This document shows, piece after piece, positions 1 through 6,766 of a DNA stretch of 64,000 bases. The stretch covers positions 5,042,001 through 5,106,000 of the forward strand of contig NZ_CP129137.1 of NCBI RefSeq assembly GCF_030406905.1. The letters are read 5' to 3'. The position numbers were made by a program, and so were the translations under genes. The DNA comes from Streptomyces sp. HUAS CB01 (GTDB taxonomy: Bacteria; Actinomycetota; Actinomycetes; Streptomycetales; Streptomycetaceae). The notes under the pieces were generated by a model. It made no database searches, was not told the DNA's origin, and saw only the letters and a list, made by a program, of their open reading frames with translations. Within the stretch, counting starts at the first letter, position 1. Every line of letters begins with the position of its first letter.

Positions 1-2559
1 TCGTTCTCGATCGGCCCGGACGGGCTGGTCGACCAGTGGAGCAGGCGTGCCGCCGAGCAGTTCGGCATCTCCGCCGAGGACGTCAGGGGCAAGGACCCGG
101 TCGACGTCTTCATCCCCTCCGAGCTCCGCCCGCGGGGCCACCGCAAGGTCGCCGAGATCCTGGACGGCAAGGAGTGGACGGGCCTCGTCCCCTTCCGCCT
201 GCCGGGTGGGCGCGGCGCGCACGGACTGGCCGAGGTCTACGTGATGCCGAGCGAGACGGAGAACGGCGAGCGTGCCGCGCTCTGTATCGTCGTCGACGTA
301 CGCGCCCTACGGCGGATCGAGACGGACCTCGCCGCCTCGCAGGCGATATTCGGCCAATCTCCTTTTGGCTTCCTTCTGTTCGGTACCGACCTCACCGTGC
401 TGCGCGCCAACGAGCGCTTCGCGACGGTCTTCGGCGGGGTCGCCGATGACCACCGCGGCCGAACCGTGCACGACTACCTCTCCCGCCCCGAGGCGGAGCG
501 GATGACCGCCGCGCTCCAACGCGTCCTGGAGACCGGGGAGTCGGTCACCGACCTCCAGATCATCGGCAGCGCACCCGGCAGCTCGGACCGGCGCCACTGG
601 GCCGTCAACCTCTACCGCGTGCACAGCGGTTCCGGCCGGCCCGTCGGGGTCGCCGGACTCGGCATCGACGTGACGCGCCGCCACATCGCGGCCCGCGAGG
701 CCGCCAGCGCCCGCCGCAACCTCGCCCTGCTCAACGAGGCCAGCGCTCGCATCGGCAACTCCCTCGACCTGGAGACCACCGCACGCGAACTCCTCGACGT
801 CGCCGTACCCGGCTTCTGCGACCTCGCATCCGTGGACCTCTACCAGGGACTGCTCACGGGCGACGAGGCCCCGCCCGGGCGCTGGGGCCCCGCCCGGCCC
901 GAGACCTACGGCGGCAGCGCCGAGCTGCGACGCGTCGCCTTCGCCAGCACCGTCTCCGAGACCCTGCTCGGCGGCGCCTCCGGAGCCGGCACACCGGCCA
1001 GCCCCGAGGTCGGCGCCGTCCACCACTACCCCTTCAGCTCCGCCTGCGCCGACGCCCTGCGCACGGCCAGGGTCCGCGCCATCCCCGGCGAGGACGGCAG
1101 CCTCGTCCAGTCCACGCTCGCCGTGCCGATGGTCGCCCACGACACGGTCGTCGGCCTCGTCCAGTTCTCCCGGGCCAAGGGCAGCGAACCCTTCGGCGAA
1201 CGGGACCGGGCACTCGCCGTCGAGCTCGCCGCCCGTGCCGCGGTCTGCATCGACAACGCCCGTCTGTACCGCCGTGAGCACGAGCGCGCCCTGATCCTCC
1301 AGCGCAGCCTCCTGCCCCCCGGCGACCCGGAGGCCGCAGGCCTCGACATCGCCTGCCGCTACCTCCCCGGCAACACCGCCACCGAGGTGGGCGGCGACTG
1401 GTTCGACGTCATCGAGCTCCCCGGCCACCGCACCGCCCTCGTGGTCGGCGACGTCATGGGACGGGGACTGCGCGCCGCCGTCGCCATGGGTGAACTCCGC
1501 ACCGCCGTCAGGACGTTGGCCCTGCTGGACCTGGAGCCCGCGGAGGTGCTCTCCGCACTCGACGAGATCGCCCGCGGACTCGGCACGCCGAGCGGGGCCC
1601 AGCAGGCCTCCCGGGTCGCCCACAAGACCCGCGGGCCCGAACTCTCCGAGGTCTACCTGGCGACCTGCGTCTACGCCGTGTACGACCCGGTGACCCGGCG
1701 CTGCACCTTCGCCAACGCGGGCCATCTGCCTCCCGTCCTCGTCGAGCCGGGCGAGGAGGCGCTGATGCTCGACGTACCGCCGGGCATGCCGCTCGGGGTC
1801 GGCGGCGAACCCTTCGAGGAGGTCCAGGTCGAGCTTCCGGAGGGTGCGCTGCTCGCCCTGTACACCGACGGGCTCGTCGAGTCGCGCGACCATCCGCTGG
1901 ACGAAGGGCTCAGCGCCTTCCGACGCGCCCTGACCGAGCCGGCCCGCGCCGTACCGGAACCCCGTTCCCCCGGCGGTCCCGCGGGCGGACCGCACGGCGG
2001 GACTCCTTCCGCGACCGACGGCGGATCCCGCTCCCGTTCGCTCGAGGACGTCTGCGACCACGTGCTCGCCAGCCTCGACACCCGGCACGGCGAGGACGAC
2101 ATCGCGCTGCTGATGGCCCGGATCCAGGGCCTGGCCACCGAGGCCGTGGGGGACTGGCGGCTGCCGCGCGAACCCCGGTCGGTGGGCCGCGCCCGCGAGC
2201 TGGCCAGGGCCCAGCTCAGCGCCTGGGACCTCGACCCGCTCGTGGACACGGTCGAGCTGCTCGTCAGCGAGCTCGTCACCAACGCCCTGCGCTACGGCGA
2301 GGGCGAGATCCGGCTGCGGCTGCTGCGCGACCGGACCCTGGTCTGCGAGGTGTGGGACGCCGGTCTCGTACAGCCGCGGCGCCGGCGGGCCCGGGACACC
2401 GACGAGGGAGGACGGGGGCTGCAGCTCGTCGGTCTGCTGAGCGCCGCCTGGGGCTCCCGCCGGACGCCCCGGGGCAAGACGGTGTGGTTCGAACTCGCCC
2501 TGCCCGACGGGGACTCCGCAGCCGAGCCCAGCGTCGAGCAGCTGCTGAGCATGTTCTGA
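1..2559 (+). CDS. PAS/PAS/GAF/SpoIIE serine phosphatase with HATPase domain (5' partial)
   Basis: The reading frame is open from base 1, so the start lies outside the window; 852 residues are visible. Counted from base 1, I see a PAS domain (about 1-100), a second PAS (about 110-225), a GAF domain (about 240-415), a SpoIIE/PP2C phosphatase domain (about 425-700; the metal-site motif GGDWFDV is near 463 and GDVMGRG follows), and a C-terminal GHKL ATPase domain (about 715-845; N-box SELVTNALRYG and a glycine-rich GGRGLQL). This is the architecture of actinobacterial Rsb-type regulators, in which a sensor-controlled phosphatase and an anti-sigma-like kinase domain sit in one protein. No membrane segment is visible, so it is probably cytoplasmic. 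A low-complexity linker (about 645-680) interrupts the phosphatase C-terminus. It converges on the sdh operon. The ligand and the partner anti-sigma antagonist are not evident from the sequence. Confidence 0.9.
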   Translation, partial: SFSIGPDGLVDQWSRRAAEQFGISAEDVRGKDPVDVFIPSELRPRGHRKVAEILDGKEWTGLVPFRLPGGRGAHGLAEVYVMPSETENGERAALCIVVDVRALRRIETDLAASQAIFGQSPFGFLLFGTDLTVLRANERFATVFGGVADDHRGRTVHDYLSRPEAERMTAALQRVLETGESVTDLQIIGSAPGSSDRRHWAVNLYRVHSGSGRPVGVAGLGIDVTRRHIAAREAASARRNLALLNEASARIGNSLDLETTARELLDVAVPGFCDLASVDLYQGLLTGDEAPPGRWGPARPETYGGSAELRRVAFASTVSETLLGGASGAGTPASPEVGAVHHYPFSSACADALRTARVRAIPGEDGSLVQSTLAVPMVAHDTVVGLVQFSRAKGSEPFGERDRALAVELAARAAVCIDNARLYRREHERALILQRSLLPPGDPEAAGLDIACRYLPGNTATEVGGDWFDVIELPGHRTALVVGDVMGRGLRAAVAMGELRTAVRTLALLDLEPAEVLSALDEIARGLGTPSGAQQASRVAHKTRGPELSEVYLATCVYAVYDPVTRRCTFANAGHLPPVLVEPGEEALMLDVPPGMPLGVGGEPFEEVQVELPEGALLALYTDGLVESRDHPLDEGLSAFRRALTEPARAVPEPRSPGGPAGGPHGGTPSATDGGSRSRSLEDVCDHVLASLDTRHGEDDIALLMARIQGLATEAVGDWRLPREPRSVGRARELARAQLSAWDLDPLVDTVELLVSELVTNALRYGEGEIRLRLLRDRTLVCEVWDAGLVQPRRRRARDTDEGGRGLQLVGLLSAAWGSRRTPRGKTVWFELALPDGDSAAEPSVEQLLSMF

Positions 2560-2562
2560 GAC

Positions 2563-2606
2563 GCCGCGGGGCGGACGGCCCCCGTGCGGACCGTCCGCCC
2601 CGCGGC
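2563..2606. terminator. Hairpin 1 between convergent genes
   Basis: A perfect 16-bp inverted repeat (2563-2578 with 2591-2606) with a 12-nt loop begins three bases after the phosphatase stop. It has no T-tract, as is usual for GC-rich actinobacterial terminators. Confidence 0.75.
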
Positions 2607-2614
2607 GGAGACGC

Positions 2615-2644
2615 CCGTGCCCGGGCGCGGACGCCCGGGCACGG
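2615..2644. terminator. Hairpin 2 between convergent genes
   Basis: A second perfect stem of 13 bp (2615-2627 with 2632-2644) closes on a CGGA tetraloop. It lies 14 bases before the sdhB stop codon and probably serves the sdh operon read from the other strand. Confidence 0.75.
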
Positions 2645-2658
2645 AACGGCAGAGGGCG

Positions 2659-3438
2659 CTACGTGGTCTGTTCGCCCCGGCGCCTGATCTTGCTGCCCAG
2701 CCACACCAGCGGGTCGTACTTCCGGTCGACCGCGCGCTCCTTGAGCGGGATCAGCGCGTTGTCCGTGATGTGGATGCCCTCGGGGCACACCTCCGTGCAG
2801 CACTTGGTGATGTTGCAGTAGCCGAGCCCGTGGTCCTCCTGGGCCGTGCGCTTGCGGTCGAGACCCGACTCGGCCGCGGCGTCCAGCGGGTGCATGTCGA
2901 GCTCGGCCACGCGCATGAGGAAGCGCGGCCCGGCGAAGGCCGCCTTGTTCTCCTCGTGGTCACGCACCACATGGCAGGTGTCCTGGCACAGGAAGCACTC
3001 GATGCACTTGCGGAACTCCTGTGAGCGGTCCACGTCGATCTGCTGCATCCGGTACTCTCCGGCCGCGACTCCCGGCGGCGGCACGAAGGACGGCACCTCA
3101 CGGGCCTTGGCGTAGTTGTACGACACGTCCGTGACCAGGTCGCGCACCACAGGGAAGGCCCGCAGCGGGGTGACCGTGACGGTCTCGGAGCGGTCGAAGA
3201 CCGACATACGGGTCATGCACATCAGTCGCGGCCGGCCGTTGATCTCAGCGCTGCACGAGCCGCACTTGCCGGCCTTGCAGTTCCACCGCACCGCGAGATC
3301 CCCGGCCTGGGTGGCCTGCAGCCGGTGGATGATGTCGAGGACGACCTCGCCGTCGTTGACCTCGACCGTGAAGTCCTCGAGGCTCCCGCCGTCCTGGTCG
3401 CCCCGCCAGACCCTGAACCGAGCGTCGTACGTGCTCAT
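2659..3438 (-). CDS. sdhB: Succinate dehydrogenase iron-sulfur subunit
   Basis: 259 residues, the electron-transfer subunit of succinate:quinone oxidoreductase, acting on the cytoplasmic face of the membrane. The N-terminal 2Fe-2S ferredoxin domain has C54, C59, C62 and C74. The C-terminal helical ferredoxin domain has C145-x2-C148-x2-C151-x3-C155 and a second set around C208, C213/C214 and C218, giving ligands for the 4Fe-4S and 3Fe-4S clusters. The ATG start overlaps the sdhA stop by 4 bases (ATGA on the minus strand), so it is translationally coupled as the last gene of a four-gene operon. The subunit lengths and order (anchor, A, B) match the mycobacterial Sdh1 enzyme (Rv0247c-Rv0249c) rather than the sdhCDAB type. 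Confidence 0.95.
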   Translation of the reverse strand: MSTYDARFRVWRGDQDGGSLEDFTVEVNDGEVVLDIIHRLQATQAGDLAVRWNCKAGKCGSCSAEINGRPRLMCMTRMSVFDRSETVTVTPLRAFPVVRDLVTDVSYNYAKAREVPSFVPPPGVAAGEYRMQQIDVDRSQEFRKCIECFLCQDTCHVVRDHEENKAAFAGPRFLMRVAELDMHPLDAAAESGLDRKRTAQEDHGLGYCNITKCCTEVCPEGIHITDNALIPLKERAVDRKYDPLVWLGSKIRRRGEQTT

Positions 3439-5387
3439 TCGTACAGCTCCTCTTCGGCGAGGTACTTGACCAGCTCTTCCTTCTCGAAGAGGGCGAGCAG
3501 GTCGTGGCGGATGGGCTCGGTGGTCTCCCGTGCGAGGTCGATCTGGCCCCGTACGGGGTCGGCTGCCGGAGCGCCGGGCTCCACCGGGCCGAAGGACAGC
3601 GTGCGGTCGGCGAGCCGGCACAGCAGGTTGATCCGGCGCCACTCGCGCTCCATCGCCGGGTGGTCCTCGCGGGTGTGGCCGCCGCGGCTCTCGGTGCGCT
3701 CCAGGGCCGACCGGGCGATGCACTCGCTGACCAGCAGCATGTTGCGCAGGTCGAGGGCGAGGTGCCAGCCCGGGTTGAACTGGCGGTGTCCCTCCACGCC
3801 CGCCCGGCGGGCGCGGACCCGCAGGTCCGCGAGCTTCCTGAGCGCCTGCGCCATCTCGGACTCCCGCCGGATGATGCCGACCAGGTCGTTCATCGCCTGC
3901 TGGAGCTCCTGGTGGAGCGTGTACGGGTTCTCCGGCGGTGCGTCGGGCTCGGGACCCTCGGCGCTGAAGGGCCGCAGTGCCTCCGCCGCGGCCGCGTCGA
4001 TCTGCTCCTCGTCGACCGCGGGGCGTGCGTCCGCGAGGCCGGCAGCGTACTCGGCGGCGTGCAGTCCGGCGCGCCGCCCGAAGACCAGCAGATCGGACAG
4101 CGAGTTGCCGCCCAGACGGTTGGAGCCGTGCATGCCGCCGGCGACCTCGCCCGCCGCGTACAGGCCGGGCACGCCGACCGCGGACGCCGTGTCCGACTCG
4201 ACGGCGATGCCGCCCATCACGTAGTGGCAGGTCGGCCCGACCTCCATGGCCTCCGCCGTGATGTCCACGTCCGCCAGCTCCTTGAACTGGTGGTACATGG
4301 ACGGCAGCCGGCGCCTGATCACCTCTGCCGGCATCCGGGTCGAGACGTCCAGGAACACCCCGCCGTGCGGAGAGCCGCGGCCCGCCTTCACCTCGGCGTT
4401 GATGGCCCGGGCGACCTCGTCGCGGGGGAGCAGCTCGGGAGGGCGCCGGTTGTTGTCGGGGTCCTCGTACCAGCGGTCGCCCTCCTCCTCCGTCTCCGCG
4501 TACTTCTCCTTGAAGACGTCCGGGACGTAGTCGAACATGAACCGCCTGCCCTCGGAGTTGCGCAGCACCCCTCCGTCGCCGCGCACCGACTCGGTGACGA
4601 GGATGCCCTTCACCGAGGGCGGCCAGACCATTCCGGTGGGATGGAACTGCACGAACTCCATGTTCAGCAGCGGCGCCCCGGCGAGCAGCGCCAGCGCGTG
4701 CCCGTCGCCGGTGTACTCCCAGGAGTTGGAGGTCACCTTGAAGGACTTGCCGATGCCGCCGGTGGCGAGCACGACCGCCGGAGCCTCCAGCACGAAGAAG
4801 CGGCCGGACTCGCGTTCGTAGCAGAACGCGCCCGAGACCCTGTCACCGTCCTTGAGTACCCGGGTCACCGTGCACTCCTGGAAGACCTTCAGCCGGGCCT
4901 CGGGGTCGCCGAACTCCCGCTCGTCCTCCTGCTGGAGCGAGACGACCTTCTGCTGGAGGGTCCGGATGAGCTCCAGCCCGGTCCGGTCGCCGACGTGCGC
5001 CAGACGCGGGTACTCGTGGCCGCCGAAGTTGCGCTGGGAGATCTTCCCGTCCTTGGTGCGGTCGAAGAGCGCGCCCCAGGTCTCCAGCTCCCAGACCCGG
5101 TCGGGCGCCTCCTGGGCGTGCAGCTCCGCCATCCGCCACTGGTTGAGGAACTTGCCGCCGCGCATGGTGTCGCGGAAGTGGACCTGCCAGTTGTCGTGGG
5201 AGTTCACATTGCCCATGGAGGCGGCGATCCCGCCCTCCGCCATCACGGTGTGGGCCTTGCCGAACAGGGACTTGCAGATGACGGCCGTACGGGCGCCCGC
5301 CTCACGCGCCTCGATGGCGGCCCGCAGCCCCGCACCACCCGCGCCCACGACGACAACGTCCCACTGCTGCCGTTCGAGCTCAGTCAT
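3435..5387 (-). CDS. sdhA: Succinate dehydrogenase/fumarate reductase flavoprotein subunit
   Basis: 650 residues. It oxidises succinate to fumarate, reducing a covalently bound FAD and passing electrons to SdhB. The Rossmann motif GAGGAGLRAA is at about 15-24. The HTVMAEGG segment starts at H46, the histidine expected to carry FAD covalently. Further on are the HPTGM substrate region and the C-terminal HGSNRLGGNSL capping motif. Length agrees with Sdh1-type SdhA (about 646 residues in Mycobacterium). The ATG is 17 bases after the anchor gene stop, and the stop overlaps the sdhB start. Its complex partners are the neighbouring SdhB and the five-helix anchor. Confidence 0.95.
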   Translation of the reverse strand: MTELERQQWDVVVVGAGGAGLRAAIEAREAGARTAVICKSLFGKAHTVMAEGGIAASMGNVNSHDNWQVHFRDTMRGGKFLNQWRMAELHAQEAPDRVWELETWGALFDRTKDGKISQRNFGGHEYPRLAHVGDRTGLELIRTLQQKVVSLQQEDEREFGDPEARLKVFQECTVTRVLKDGDRVSGAFCYERESGRFFVLEAPAVVLATGGIGKSFKVTSNSWEYTGDGHALALLAGAPLLNMEFVQFHPTGMVWPPSVKGILVTESVRGDGGVLRNSEGRRFMFDYVPDVFKEKYAETEEEGDRWYEDPDNNRRPPELLPRDEVARAINAEVKAGRGSPHGGVFLDVSTRMPAEVIRRRLPSMYHQFKELADVDITAEAMEVGPTCHYVMGGIAVESDTASAVGVPGLYAAGEVAGGMHGSNRLGGNSLSDLLVFGRRAGLHAAEYAAGLADARPAVDEEQIDAAAAEALRPFSAEGPEPDAPPENPYTLHQELQQAMNDLVGIIRRESEMAQALRKLADLRVRARRAGVEGHRQFNPGWHLALDLRNMLLVSECIARSALERTESRGGHTREDHPAMEREWRRINLLCRLADRTLSFGPVEPGAPAADPVRGQIDLARETTEPIRHDLLALFEKEELVKYLAEEELYE

Positions 5388-5404
5388 GGGTCAGCACCTT
5401 TCCC

Positions 5405-6223
5405 CTAGAAGAAGCGCGGATCGGCGAAGGCGCCGGAGGCGAGCAGGTAGACGTAGAAGTCGGCGAGCGCGACGCTGATCAACGACGCCCAGGCGAGCAG
5501 CATGTGACGGTCATTCAGCTTGCCGATGAACCCCCACAGCCGGTAGCGCACCGGGTGCTTGGAGAAGTGCCGCAGCCGACCGCCGATGATGTGCCGGCAG
5601 GAGTGGCAGGACAGGGTGTACGCCCAGATCAGCACGATGTTGACGAGGAAGACCAGGGTGCCGAGGCCCATGTGTCCCCAGGCGTAGGTCTCGTCGCGGA
5701 AGGCGAGCACCGTGTCGTAGGTGAGGATGCCCGCCACCGGCAGCGCCGCGTAGAAGAAGTAGCGGTGCACGTTCTGCAGGATCAGCGGGAAGCGCGTCTC
5801 ACCCGTGTACTTCGCGTGCGGCTCGGCTACCGCGCAGGCCGGGGGCGAGGCCCAGAAGCCCCGGTAGTAGGCCTTGCGGTAGTAGTAGCAGGTCAGCCGG
5901 AAACCCAGCGGGAAGACCAGGATGAGCAGGGCGGGGGACAGGCCCCACCAGCTGCCGAAGATCTCCCAGTTGGGGCCGCCCTTCATCGGGACGCAGTTCT
6001 CGGCGAGACAGGGTGAGTAGAACGGCGAGACGTACGGCGCTGCGTAGTAGTCGCTGTTCGCGAAGGCCCGCCAGGTCGAGTAGACGATGAAGGCGAGCAG
6101 GCCGCCGGCGGTCGCGGCGGGCGCGAGCCACCAGCGGTCGGTCCTGAGGTGGCGGGTGGCGATCGCGGCGCGCGTGGCGCCGCGTACGCCTGTGTCGGTA
6201 TGAGGTTCGGTGCCTGTGGCCAA
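5405..6223 (-). CDS. sdhC: Sdh1-type membrane anchor subunit
   Basis: 272 residues from a TTG start; AGGAG lies 5 bases upstream and overlaps the previous gene's stop. No ATG or GTG start fits better. Five hydrophobic segments are visible (about 32-52, 93-112, 155-174, 185-204, 241-263), consistent with a single-subunit anchor for succinate:quinone oxidoreductase. It lacks resemblance to the small SdhC/SdhD pair. It carries unusual cysteines and histidines: C72 and C77 in an external loop, and a C206-H207-x-C209-x-H211 cluster at the end of helix 4. The Mycobacterium smegmatis Sdh1 anchor has been described with a membrane-embedded Rieske-type 2Fe-2S cluster, which needs two Cys and two His. 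The C206/H207/C209/H211 group is the obvious candidate here, but that assignment is my inference. It is the second gene of the operon. Confidence 0.85.
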   Translation of the reverse strand: MATGTEPHTDTGVRGATRAAIATRHLRTDRWWLAPAATAGGLLAFIVYSTWRAFANSDYYAAPYVSPFYSPCLAENCVPMKGGPNWEIFGSWWGLSPALLILVFPLGFRLTCYYYRKAYYRGFWASPPACAVAEPHAKYTGETRFPLILQNVHRYFFYAALPVAGILTYDTVLAFRDETYAWGHMGLGTLVFLVNIVLIWAYTLSCHSCRHIIGGRLRHFSKHPVRYRLWGFIGKLNDRHMLLAWASLISVALADFYVYLLASGAFADPRFF

Positions 6224-6231
6224 CGAAGCTC

Positions 6232-6462
6232 CTAGGGCGCGTGCCGGTCGCGCGCACCCAGGCCTTCGTCGTCCGAGTCCGTCCACAGCGAACTGTCGTA
6301 CGGGGTGTCGGGAATGGTGACCAGGTCTTCGGGGCGGCCGGCCGGCTGGGTCCGGGGTGCGTCCTCCCGCGTGTGCGCGAGGCTCCGCTCCAGCCGTTCG
6401 ACCGTTCGGGTCAGGTCGTCGAGACGGCGCTTGACGTCCGTCAACTCGTCCTGCAGGGACAT
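6232..6462 (-). CDS. Small coiled-coil protein, first gene of the sdh operon
   Basis: 76 residues from an ATG. Residues about 3-33 form a charged heptad-like helix (VKRRLDDLTRTVERLERSL). The rest is Pro/Asp-rich and looks disordered. There is no signal peptide or membrane helix. The stop is 8 bases from the anchor start, whose ribosome binding site overlaps it, so co-expression with succinate dehydrogenase is nearly certain. I do not recognise a named family. A role as an accessory or assembly factor of the Sdh complex is inference from position only. Confidence 0.75.
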   Translation of the reverse strand: MSLQDELTDVKRRLDDLTRTVERLERSLAHTREDAPRTQPAGRPEDLVTIPDTPYDSSLWTDSDDEGLGARDRHAP

Positions 6463-6766
6463 GAACTGCCCTCACTTCCGCGGTCGCGGGTGGCATGCGG
6501 GTGTCTGGGGATGTCCCCCAGAGGGCTGTGTGTGCGCCTGCGAGTGTCGCGCGTCACATCCCTGCTTGTGAAGGCGCGTGCACCGATTCGCGGTGCGCGC
6601 CACCCGTTAGGGGCTCCCCGTTGGGCCGCATGGGTGGGGTTTTCCGACCGCTCCGTCGTGTCGGCGCCCCGCCCCGCCCTCCGTCCTTTTCAGTGTAGGC
6701 GCAATAGGTGTGATCATCTCCAAAATCCACCAAAGGCCCAACTGATCGGACGAAGGGGTACACGTC
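6463..6766. promoter_or_regulatory. Divergent promoter region, sdh operon / lipoprotein
   Basis: 304 bases without a gene between the divergent sdh operon and the lipoprotein gene. It contains an imperfect GC-rich inverted repeat (6573-6602) and an AT-richer segment (6695-6735). I cannot assign -35/-10 boxes with confidence. Confidence 0.4.

Noticed and set aside
6566..6585. TTGTGAAGGCGCGTGCACC as a Rex redox operator for the sdh operon
   Set aside because: Only one half-site resembles the Rex consensus; the other half does not, and the spacing is off.
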